NCBI GenBank assembly: GCA_964016885.1
Contig: OZ024740.1
Location: 302,311,545 to 302,375,544 of the forward strand
Source of the DNA: Eledone cirrhosa
Taxonomy: Eukaryota > Mollusca > Cephalopoda > Octopoda > Eledonidae
Direction: 5' to 3'
DNA: 64,000 nucleotides
Shown here one piece after another: positions 53,968 through 64,000 of the stretch (position 1 is the stretch's first letter; the number at the start of each line of letters is the position of its first letter). The position numbers and the translations under genes are program-made. The notes below the pieces were generated by a model, which was not told the DNA's origin, searched no databases, and saw only the letters and a program-made list of their open reading frames with translations.

Positions 53968-55237
53968 AGTATTAAGTTGTTTCTTCTACGTAAGATTCAT
54001 CTCTGATGACACATTATTCTTTCATTATAATTTCATTTTTAAAATACAAGTCTATCATGCGAATGTTCTTGTTAAAAAAAAGTAGTTTTCTAGAATATTT
54101 TAGGGTGTGAATAGAAACGTGAATGGTCTGCATAATAGTACCACACTAGGATTCAAGTAAGTTTTAGAATCTTTATGAGTTTCCCTAGCTTCCAGATTTT
54201 AGGAATCTGCGTGGTACAAATAGTTGTAGATATTAATGATGGTTGTTATATATATATACTAGATACTTTCATGTATATTCGCGAATTTGTCAGATCATAA
54301 AAGTTTTCATGTTTTTTTTCTTTTTAAGATTTCCTTATTGCCATCGGGATTTTTGATGCAGTTGTTTGTTATGTCGATGTGCTTCCTGTTGCTTGCTTTT
54401 ACTTTGAAATACTGCATTTCTAACGCATTGTCGACTCCTATTAGTTAACCAATGTCATTTGTGATATCTATATATAATGTACGTCTGAGTATGTATGTTA
54501 ATAGATCTAACATCCGTTGTGAAAATCGCTACTTAATCTGATCTCAATTTACTTCGTAATTTTAGGTGTTCATTGTTGAGATAATACGGCTACTTCCGGA
54601 ATTATTGCTACTAGTATTACTGCTACGTATAAACCGTGTGTGAGAATAATGTCTTAGTTCCATGAAACAGTTTTTGATGTTGTTGATCTTCTATTATTGC
54701 TAATGTTTACCTTTTTATCCTTATAGTTTGTTCAGAGTTCACTTCATGCAAATTTTGTAGCTCTGTGATTGCGTCCGCATGTGTTGTAAAATTATTTCTG
54801 TTTGAAGAATAGCATGATTCGACCGACCTTCAAACCATAGACACCATTTTTATTTTTGCTGGTTTAGTATACCCAAAGTTAGTTCGTCATACATATTCAG
54901 GCATTTTAACTGTGGGGAAGGTTTGGCTACAAGTTTTCTTAAAGGCAAAGCTAACCTGCAGTGGTATCCTCAGTTTATGATGTAGTTTCGAAGTAAATTC
55001 TTTATAAAGCTTGGGCTCCATTTAAACTGGAGATAAGAATAAACAAGTAGTTAGTTGAATTGAATAAAAGTGGATTACAGACAATATAGTGATTTCCATA
55101 ATAGCTGTAGAATTGTTTTCTCACTCGAATTCATTCAGAAATACATTCGTGGTTCACATTGTGCAGCCACCTATACATGAGTTTATGCTTACTTCATCAA
55201 AGCCAAATTATGTGTGATATTGCACAGGGATTGACAG
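53968..55237. other. AT-rich DNA with a faint SINE scrap; no gene
   Basis: 54945-54985 (aaaggcaaagctaacctgcag...) is a short Lys-SINE fragment, minus. Nothing else recognised. Confidence 0.4.
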
Positions 55238-55290
55238 ATTTTAAAGCAAGCAATGATTTTAAAGCAAGCAATGTTTTAAAGCAAGCAATG
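55238..55290. repeat. Minisatellite, about three units of 16-18 bp
   Basis: Unit tttaaagcaagcaatg(at) repeated at about 55239, 55257 and 55273. Confidence 0.85.
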
Positions 55291-55795
55291 ACCTTAGGGA
55301 GAGTACAGTTTGGGGCTCTTCGAATTAAATTTCGCCAGCATGATTCATCGAGTGTATAGATCGATTTAGGAAAATCTTTTCGGGAAATTTCCTATGGAGT
55401 TTGAAAAATTTGTTTCATCTACATCCTTGTTTTAGTAGACAAAATTATAAACCACAAATGAGAAATAATGCATTCCTTATGCGATATGGCAATATTGCTA
55501 AAAATATTTTAATATAACAGCGTTGTAACAATAGTATTATATTTTTGAAGAAGGATGTAGAAACAAAATCTTCCCATATTGCATTTTAAATGTTGTATAG
55601 TAACATCTCATTGAAATAAGGTGGAAGAAAAAATCATATATCAATTATAAGTTGGAAATATTCTGTCTCCACTTGCTTCTTTAAAATGTACCTTTGTCTC
55701 GACTCTAGAAATGTAAGAAATATAAACTTCAAACGATATATATGCATAAAGACACAAACACATACACATACATACATAGTATATACATATTTGTA
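55291..55795. other. AT-rich DNA; no gene
   Basis: Nothing recognised. Confidence 0.4.
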
Positions 55796-55861
55796 TATAT
55801 ATATATGTGTGTATGTATGTGTGTGAGTGTGTGTGCGTGTGTGTGTATGCGTGTGTGTGTG
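55796..55861. repeat. (TA)n/(TG)n microsatellite
   Basis: A TA run passes into an irregular TG run that abuts the SINE. Confidence 0.85.
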
Positions 55862-55862
55862 T

Positions 55863-56165
55863 AGGAAAAGTGCATGGCTTAAAGGTTAGAGCCTCGAAAT
55901 TATAATCACGAGGCTGTGAGTTCGATTCCAGGATCCGGCAGTGTGTTATGTTCTTGGGCAAGACGTTTTATTTCACGTTGCTCCAGTTCATTCAGCTATA
56001 GAAATGTGTTTCGACGTCGCTGGTGCCAAGCTGTCAAGCTATATCGGCTATTGTTTTTTCCTGGGACAACATCTCTGGCGTGGAGAGTGCTAAGCGGTAT
56101 GCATGGGTGACTGCTAGTCTTCCACAAACAGATTAGCCTGGTCTTGTACCTCCCAGGGGAACTTT
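55863..56165 (+). mobile_element. tRNA-derived SINE, related variant
   Basis: A box region TGGCTTAAAGGTTAGAG (55875-55891), B box GTTCGATTCC (55920-55929), then gttatgttcttgggcaagac and ttatttcacgttgctcc as in the copy at 46204. The 3' body (about 55990-56160) differs, so this is a separate subfamily with another tail. Confidence 0.75.
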
Positions 56166-57042
56166 CTAGGTGTATATCCTATATATATATATATATGTAT
56201 ATGTGTGGGGGGGCGTGTGCGTGTGTGTCTTAGTAGATGTGGAAAGCCACTACTCATATCTACCCTTCATCACAATACTCTTATTTCAAATAAACCCGAT
56301 TCTTTTCTGAGTGGAGTATGCATATTTACTAGATCAAAATTAGTTATCTTGTCAGAATCGAGATGACGAAAGCACTTACATCTTTTTTAAAAGCCTTCAT
56401 ATTGTTGGTGAGAAGCCGTGAAATATATAGATATTACTCATTAAGCGAGTAAAATAACAACATAAACATACACAAGTTCCCTTAGGTACAGAATAAGAAA
56501 TCTCTCATACCTACAAACACTCATTTAAATCCAAATACACTCACACACAAGCATGCAAGCCCAAATACCCACACACACTCATGCCAGCCCAAATACGCAC
56601 ACACCCATAAGCACATATGAATGCAGACACATCTGCACATAGATACACTCACAAACACACATTCACAAATTTATATTCAAACCTACAGACGTCAATATAA
56701 GAAATAAACGTGTATTTGATAAATAGCATTAAAGATTTCGAAAAAGAATGTATAGCAAAAAATATATATAGGTGCGTAGATAATATATATATATATATCC
56801 CAGATAATAGGCGGGGTGGAATAAGTGGAGTGTTGCAATATGTGGGGTGGTTAAATAAGCGAATGGGGGATAGAAAATCGGTAATCTTTGTATATTAATA
56901 TCATTTAAGAGTTTAAACTTTGTAAGAACATACGGGCAAATGTGTATCTATCTATATATTTATATATATACATGTGTGCATGGTATGTGTGTTGCATATT
57001 CGTGTGTGTCCGAGTATATATATATATATATATATCTTTTAC
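56166..57042. other. AT-rich and CA-rich DNA; no gene
   Basis: Short TA/TG/CA runs (56181-56226, 56528-56660). No ORF of interest. Confidence 0.4.
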
Positions 57043-57346
57043 TCTTTTACTGTTTTACCTGTTCCAGCCCTCCGGCTGAGGCTATGCTGGGGCACCGCCC
57101 TTGTTGCTACACATTTTATCTCCAGCCTGTCTTGGTTGGCCACTGGTTCAAGAGGGAGTTCGTGGCTGCTGCCCTTAGGTTTCCCTCGTGCCTTACTGTG
57201 GGCTCATCCGGGATCCTGGATAGCAAGGTGTCGAGATGTTTCTTGAAAACATCAACATCTACACCATGCAGATCTCTCAGATCCCTCGGCAGCTTGTTGA
57301 AGAGTTGAGGGCCTTTGAACCCCAGGTTATTGCAATATCTGCTCTT
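57043..57346 (-). mobile_element. 5'-truncated 3' end of the CR1-type LINE
   Basis: Minus strand: RYCNNLGFKGPQLFNKLPR, LHGVDVDVFKKHLDTLLS, SLLNQWPTKTGWR then TAA (57116-57118), followed by the 3' UTR and GTAAAAGA units at 57040-57055. About 85-90% of residues match the 39561-39827 segment. The inserted piece starts near 57346 at a (TA)n tract. Confidence 0.9.
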
Positions 57347-57433
57347 TATTATATATATATATATATATATATATCTGTGTGTGTGTGTGTGTGTGTTTTC
57401 TGTGTGTGTGCGAGGTGCGAGTGTATGCATATA

Positions 57434-57480
<47 letters not shown>

Positions 57481-57506
57481 TTATATATGGATGTGTGTGT
57501 ATTTAA

Positions 57507-57560
<54 letters not shown>

Positions 57561-57598
57561 GTGTGTGTGTGCATGTGTGTGCGTGTGAGTGTGTGCGT
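57347..57598. repeat. Compound (TA)n/(TG)n microsatellites
   Basis: TA 57350-57373, TG 57375-57395, TA 57435-57476, TG 57517-57560, TG-rich to 57598. Confidence 0.9.
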
Positions 57599-58999
57599 GG
57601 GCAGCTGCAGAAATAGTATAACACAGCTACGCTTCAACCAAATAAGTAGGAAATATTTAAAATTATCAAATATTAGAGAAGATTTGGTCCTAACAGATAT
57701 AGTTTATAATAAGGCATCATAACCATCACCATCTCCATCATCATTATTATCATCAACATAATAACCTTCACCATCATTATCATCATCACCACTATCACTA
57801 CGTCATTACTAAACAGAAATAGATAGGAGAGTGAAGGTGATATGTGTCTGATTGTGTGTGTGTGTCTGTATGTGTGTTGATAAAGATATGAAATGGGGAT
57901 GGTTGGGTTGGTATGTAAGATTAGATAAATGTCAGTTAAAAGGTTAAGTCTTGAGTAGGCGACGGGTGGAGGTTACACAGATGTTGTGATAAGTGGCAAG
58001 ACGACAGCAATCAATTGAAGACACCGCTTCTTCACTAGTTCACAGAAAGCTTTCACACGAACGACAAATGCTGTTCAGTTTAGCAAACTGAGTCATTTAG
58101 GCTTGTCCCTGACATTCGCTTCCTGCTACCAACTTTATTAAAGTGATGTTATAACGATTAAAACTATATGGGTGAACGATCTTCTTGAAAATAATGACGA
58201 AGATTTTGATGATGAGGGGGGGGGGATGATGATCATCTTGATGAGTATGATGAGGGTTGCGGTGGAGTGTTAACAGTGATGAAAGTGATGGTTATGCTGG
58301 TAGTAATATTTATGAGGTTGACGGTAGTGATGATGAAGATTAAGAGGATTTCCGGCCCTTATTATTATTAGCATTAATGTGTCTGTCTATGTGTGGGGGG
58401 AGACAGAATGTTCTATCTTTTTGTTTAGTGATCACAGATAGACGCGTGTTACAATTTTGATTGCTGGATATGTCTTTACACTGTATACACAAGAATATGT
58501 GGAAGCCTATATGTTTGTGTGTGTTAATGTATGCATTTGTGCCTGTATATGTGTTTATATGTCTCCGTGTACGTATAGTTTAATGTTCACGAATCCCTGT
58601 GGCTGTAACTGTCATTACTATTAATATATTTAAAATATTTAATGCAGGTGCCATTAGAACTCTAACTAGATATAATTACGCGAAAAAGAAAGAATAATAT
58701 CCATCAATGTTTATTGTTTTCATTGGCTTACGGTGTTTTGTTCCTTACCATATAATTATCTATAGTTAACTTTTAATAATCCTAGGATGGAATATTTTGA
58801 CACTACATTTACCATTAATTTTCATGCAGAGGGCGTGTTGGAAGTGTGTATCCATAAGGAATGTGCAGACTACCTGAAAGAATACACGTTTAAGCTTATT
58901 ATTTTTGACGTTCAGCATAGACATGTGTGCAATCATCTTTGATTTCAAGCTAATTCATTCATTGTGATTGAACATTCCCGGTTAAGTTGAAGCTGAGTG
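57599..58999. other. AT-rich DNA with imperfect CAT/ATG triplets; no gene
   Basis: 57718-57800 is rich in CAT; 58190-58345 is rich in GAT/ATG triplets. No coding motif. Confidence 0.4.
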
Positions 59000-59175
59000 C
59001 AGTGGATTAGCAATACCGATAGAGCGTCGAACAAGATGCTTTTTAACATTTAGTTAATCCCGTCAAGATTAGTTTTGCCTTTCTTACGAGGTCGATAAAA
59101 AAAGTACTAGTAACGATTTGATCAACTTTCTCCTTCCTTTTAAATTTCTGGCTTTGTTCCAAAGGTAGAAGCAAA
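59000..59175 (+). mobile_element. Lys-type SINE (diverged)
   Basis: agtggattagcaataccgatagagcgtcgaac, attaatcccgtcaagatt (eroded B box), ttttgcctttcttacgaggtcgataaa, gtactagtaac and tail ttccaaaggtagaagcaaat. Confidence 0.75.
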
Positions 59176-60187
59176 TAAGTTGGAGTAAACATATATAACT
59201 ACACGTCAAAATCTCTAAAATTTCAAATTAGAGCTACATAAAAATATCACAATCAGAATTATATTTGTTGAGGGGTTTTGATTTTTTGATTTGATTGCTT
59301 CTTCTTATTGGATGGGGGGACACATTACGATCTTCCAATATTCACAATGACTAGAGAATCTTACGTGGAATTATTATGTTTTTATATTATGCAGTCAAAT
59401 TACGATCGTATTGGCAGAATCCTTACACCTTCTGACAAATTCTTTCCATCATGCCTTCCGGCGCTATACCTTGTGAGATCAAATCACACAAACTACAATC
59501 TTGTCATTCACCGTTAGGATCGATTTATTATATTCGCCCACTCTCACAAAGTTGTTGGCCCTTTGCTAATATGGAAACCGTTAATGGGGTAGAAATAAAA
59601 AAAGCAGGGAATAAAAAGCAATGAAAAACAAAGCCCATATACTGGTGAGTCTAATTAGCATAGTGTTCAATATGAGTAAAATTGAGAATATAATGTGGTG
59701 TGAAAAGTATAACATTTAAGGCTTGCAATAATGTTGGGATGGCAAGAAGGCGAAAAGCATATGAGAAAGTAATTCTGCTTCATCTCCGTCTCCAAGTAAC
59801 TGGAAAAATACACCTATCACATTCCTTAACAAATATGTTTTCAAAATAATGCACTCGCCTCTTTAAAATAAGCACTCATCTAGAATTATTATTAGGATAA
59901 ATATACCAATAGATCTTACAAAATCACACAACCTCTCAATGCTTTCGGCACCTAGGGCAGAGCAGCACAGTGCAACAACTATCTTGCTCAATGATAACGC
60001 ATATACATTTCAGAATCAGAACATACTCATATAGATTTAGTATTGTGGTAGCACTGAACGAACAAAGCGCTTGAGGTTATCAACAAAATTAATAAAATTA
60101 ATAACAACCAATTAATGAATCAATTAATAAAGAATAACTAATATATATATAAGTTTATTTTATTAAGGTTAAATAGTAGAGTCATAT
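59176..60187. other. AT-rich DNA; no gene
   Basis: A 69-codon frame at 59308-59517 has no recognised motif. Nothing else seen. Confidence 0.4.
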
Positions 60188-61889
60188 TAAGTCCTTTAAT
60201 AATAATGCTGTGATATATATTTCAATGGCGACAGTGGCCACACTGTTCCGTGCGCCAGTACCACGACATCGTCAGACAGCTTGTTACATAATAAGGTTAT
60301 GTTTCCGAGGCAATCCAAATTGAATCGACATGGGAACGGACGAAGTGTGTGCTCTTGGGTTCTTCATCCGTTCCCTTGTGAGTACCAATTCATCCCCACC
60401 GGTCTGCGCAGGCGCAGGTCCGAAGGAAGTTGACCATTAGCTACCGCAGAGTTCAACGAAATTCGCCTAGGCAGTTCCCCCTCTCAACCAAACAATGACC
60501 TATTCAGGCCTGTAATATATAGCTCACTGCTAGCCACCCCGTCAGTGGCAGTCAGCCGAAAGCTAGTGGGGTTGGGAGAGTGTGAGTATCAATAGGTCTC
60601 AATACAGTATGGACAGTATAATTAAGCATGGACAGTATAATTGGCCATCAATTATACTGTCCATGCGTTGAGTGCTTGATTGAATTGCATCAATATTTAC
60701 CTTAAGAATTTAGCTCCAATTAGTTGAGCGCTCTATGATGTAACCGATATAGTGGAGAAGAGAGGAACCAACCACCAGCTATACCCGGAAATTCCCTCTA
60801 CCATGGGGATGGCAATCCCTGATACTGGACGGACATAAAAATAACTTTCGGCAGGATAAATACGCGGAAACAAAAACAACAATAAACCCCTATTTTCCTG
60901 CACCAAATTGCATTTGAACAGAGGCCCCCTCGATTCAATATATATATGGACAAATTGACAATCATATTAATCAAGTATCTCCTATCTCATTTTGCATATA
61001 TGTACTGTATGTATTTTTTGCATGTATTGGATTTTTTTGTGTGTTTTTTTCTTTTGTGTATTTCATATCTGTGTTTTCTGGGGGGCTCTTGTTCCATGTG
61101 ATGGAAATTGTAACTATTACCCGCCTAATTACTACGTTTCATACTGTAATTTACCCTCCGTTCTACTGTACGGTACTATCTTTCAGTATGCAGATAATAT
61201 ATCTGTAACATTAATACCCCTTTCAAAACTTCTTACTTAAACATCTCCCTACGTAGTAGATAGTATAGGTGCACATATTTTTTTTTACTCACTTCAATCT
61301 AGGTTCTCACTTGTACATTTATTTAATTTTTAATTTTTAATTTTTAATATTTGATTTCTGATTTAAATTTTTAATTTTTAATTTTTAGTTTTAATTTCCA
61401 ACTCTCATTCATAACTTGAAACCATAATACCTAGAATTAAGTATATTTTCTCTTAGAGGTTGATGGTCAATTATACTGCCCATGCTTAATGTGGGTAGTA
61501 TTGAGACCTATTGATACTCATACTCTCCCAACCCCACTGGCTTTCGGCTGACTGCCACTGACGGGGTGGCTAACAGTAAGCTATATATTACAGGTCTGAA
61601 TAGGTCATTGTTTGGTTGAGAGGGCGAACTGCCTCGGCGAATTTCGTTGAACTCTGCGGTAGCTAATGGTCAACTTCCTTCGGACCTGCGCCTGCGCAGA
61701 CCGGTGAGGGTGAATTGGTACTCACTTCGTTCGTTCGTTCCCATGTCGGTCGATTCAATTTGGATTGCCTCGGAAACATAACCTTATTATGGAACAAGCT
61801 GTCTGACGATGTCGCGGTACTGGCGCACGGAACAGTGTGGCCACTGTCGCCATTGAAATATATATCACAGCATTATTATTAAAGTACTT
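60188..61889. mobile_element. 1.7-kb element with terminal inverted repeats of about 450 bp
   Basis: 60188-60650 pairs with 61460-61889, about 90% by eye, with length differences. The inner part has a second small palindrome (60630-60662, gacagtataatt.../...aattatactgtc) and a TTTTTAA-rich tract (61318-61400). No protein is recognised inside. The arms are GC-richer than the core. It looks like a non-autonomous DNA transposon or foldback. Confidence 0.85.
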
Positions 61890-61938
61890 GAACATCTGAA
61901 AGTACTTCGCTTTTCCTTATTCTATATATATATATATA

Positions 61939-62360
61939 TATTGGTAAACGGAATAGAAAATGCTGACAAATTGTTCACAGTTGAAAAATGGTTTAATTAG
62001 GAATAAAAGAGTATTAGTGATTGTATGGGTTAGTATTCAGTTGTGGTTTTAAGTTTTTAAGATTTTACCGGTTGCGCATTTCTAAATGCTTTTCAAAAAT
62101 AATTTTGAGATAGAGTGTCCGTGTTGTTTGCTCTGATCTGAAAATTCTATCTCAAAATTATTTTTGAAAAGCATTTAGAAATGCGCCACCGGTAAAAACT
62201 TAAAAACTTAAAACCACAACTGAATACTAACCCATACAATCACTAATACTCTTTTATTCCTAATTAAACCATTTTCAACTGTGAACAATTTGTCAGCATT
62301 TTCTATTCCGTTTACCAATATATAATAACTTGTGTGTTACACCTCTATTCTTTTAACTAT
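61939..62360. repeat. Palindromic foldback family F, copy 4
   Basis: 61939-62114 pairs with 62146-62320; loop 62115-62145 keeps the gtccgtgttgtttgctctgatc sequence that is paired in other copies. The unique flank taataacttgtgtgttacacc...ttttaac follows (62321-62355), then (TA)n. Confidence 0.9.
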
Positions 62361-64000
62361 ATATATATATAGTTTTGTAGGTCAAAATGAACTCCGCAAG
62401 TGGAAGTCAGGGTAATCCGCTGGCGATCCGTATCTGGTGAAGATTGGTGAAAGGTCGCATATAAGCTCACAATTAGATATCGGAGAAACTGGATATGAAA
62501 AAATCGGTTCCAAACGAGTTCAGTACATCAATTATTTGGAAAATAATTCTACCACCTCATAGATAACAACATATTATCGAAACCAGTACTATACACATAT
62601 AATGTGGAATCTTACAAAGACACTCCTTACACTCTATCTCTATTATGAAATTGTACTGAATTAACCCACCTGTGGGAACACTATAAATCTGAATCTATCT
62701 ATAAGGCAAAATAAACAGCTGTAGAACCTACAGACTATGGTTTATGAATTCAGCCAATTTAATGAAATTAGCATTAGAGGGATACGGAAATAATTGTACA
62801 AACTGTGGTGAGTTCATAAAAGTAATTTGAAGCAAACAAAAGGAAATGTATTAGAGCTAGAAGGGGATATGACGAAACCATACAAAAATGATATTTTCTA
62901 TATGAGAGGGCAATGAAGGAAAATATACAAGCTATAAGCACTGAAGAGGTACAACAAGCCCTTCTCCCGAAAACCATATTGATATATGATTATATATTTT
63001 TAAACCTGTACAATCCTTCATTCCACTTCATAACTTTCTTTCAACTATACTGTACGTTTATGTATTTACAGCAGCCCATTGTTATTTTCGAAAATCTATT
63101 TTCGCATTCTACCCACTTATAATTAATCCACAAATCAATATTTCTTATGAAAACTTCTTCACAAGCTTGCCTTTTTGAAACATCCACTTTCCTATCTCTC
63201 ATATCAAGTGTTGGTATTGCTTTTATTCTATCAACACAAACCATAGCTCTACGCTTGATATGACATGGGAAGAAGAAAAAACCTATTTGTTATCGGGTCA
63301 TTTTTAACGTAAGGCAAATGTCAACTGGAAAAGAAATGAATGAAGACAGCAAAAGAAACAAAATTGCTTTATGTTAAGCCAAATTCAGCTAAGATAGAAA
63401 GACAACATAATTTTGTTTCTTCTCGCTAGTATTTCAGATAAGATTTATGAAAGTGAGTAAAACTTATGTTTTCAGATAGTGTGTGGTTTTGTCATCAGTT
63501 TCAACAATTTCCCTCTACCCCTGCCTCGAATAGCAATCTTGAGTTTAATGCCAGTACCGCAATTGATTTATATGCTATTTGTGCAGCAGTCTATATGTTA
63601 AACACTATCTATCATTCTTACATTCACTAAAATCTACCATAGACATGCTGAGAGGTAAATCTACCCTTGGCTTTTATGTTTTACTCAAAAATATTAAATA
63701 TACGGGAACTAAATTTGACGTATATGATATGAGTCTCTAAATGGTCACTTGGCAAGTTAGAAATGACAGTCATATCTTGCTCTTATTACATTGCCTTAAA
63801 AGACGAATATATTAATAATTCAGTATGAACTATAATGTACAAGAAGAAAAACGTAAAATCTAATCGGGACCAACTTTTGACTAAACAACGAATTGAAGAT
63901 TAGTAGACCATTTTTTTACTCAATATTCCATCATGATACGTCGTTTTTCCCCCAAAAGAAATGGTAGTGATGTTTTATTTAACTGTATATTAGAAGTACA
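62361..64000. other. AT-rich DNA; no gene recognised
   Basis: Only short open frames (up to about 69 codons) without motifs. No inverted repeat or microsatellite of note. Confidence 0.4.

Noticed and set aside
60992..61240. 82-codon ORF inside the 1.7-kb inverted-repeat element, considered as a transposase
   Set aside because: Phe/Cys/Tyr-rich with no DDE or other catalytic pattern.
61803..61850. CTGACGA, a good stem II, then GGAACAGTG...CACTGTC as a hammerhead in the 60188-61889 arms
   Set aside because: Stem II is plausible and present in both arms, but position 15.1 is C and the triplet would be TGT rather than NUH; the last stem is better explained as a simple palindrome.

Overview
This is a repeat-dominated stretch of an animal nuclear genome. 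The best guess is a coleoid cephalopod, probably an octopus. The taxonomic clue is about ten copies, in both orientations, of a tRNA-Lys-like SINE with the B box GAGTTCAAATCC, a GGGTCGATAAAATAAAGTACCAGTAA body and a tail of ATT/ACT triplets. I recognise it as the cephalopod Lys-SINE type. The AT-rich background, the abundant (TA)n, (CA)n, (CATA)n and (ACT)n tracts and the mix of LINEs and Penelope-like elements all fit. I find no complete host gene; one possible terminal exon lies at 52796-53092 (minus).

Layout. 1-6.5 kb: two long foldbacks, a decayed LINE (minus, 2903-4395) and simple repeats. 6.5-11.5 kb: a tRNA-type SINE with clear 13-bp target duplications, an RTE-like LINE relic (minus, 8263-9370) and Lys-SINEs. 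11.5-21.4 kb: a same-orientation cluster of LINEs carrying a restriction-like endonuclease (two bodies plus extra 5' leaders), with the copies separated by (ACAT)n repeats. 24-27.1 kb: nested foldback units and pieces of two Penelope-like families. 27.1-29.3 kb: triplet repeats and SINEs. 29.3-34.9 kb: a nearly full-length Tx1/L1-type LINE (minus) with ORF1 and ORF2. 35-36.1 kb: SINEs and a LINE scrap. 36.8-39.9 kb: a CR1/Jockey-type LINE (plus) lacking its 5' part; a short second copy of its 3' end lies at 57.0-57.3 kb (minus). 40.2-45.3 kb: a Penelope-like element (PLE1, minus) with RT, a C-terminal GIY-YIG nuclease and inverted terminal repeats of about 940 bp. 45.3-46.2 kb: foldbacks inside very long (TA)n tracts. 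46.4-49.65 kb: a second Penelope-like element (PLE2, plus). 49.7-51.4 kb: a giant near-perfect palindrome. 51.5-64 kb: a minus-strand unit with a hammerhead-like core, SINEs, a 1.7-kb element with terminal inverted repeats (60.2-61.9 kb) and another palindromic foldback.

How the parts relate. The LINEs and Penelope-like elements supply reverse transcriptase; the SINEs and foldbacks are non-autonomous. Three relationships stand out. The restriction-endonuclease LINEs appear targeted to (ACAT)n. The Lys-SINE 3' end resembles the 3' end of the Tx1-type LINE. PLE1 terminal repeats contain a conserved hairpin flanked by hammerhead-ribozyme-like core segments. Many reading-frame breaks lie in or beside homopolymer runs, so some of the apparent pseudogenes may be assembly errors.
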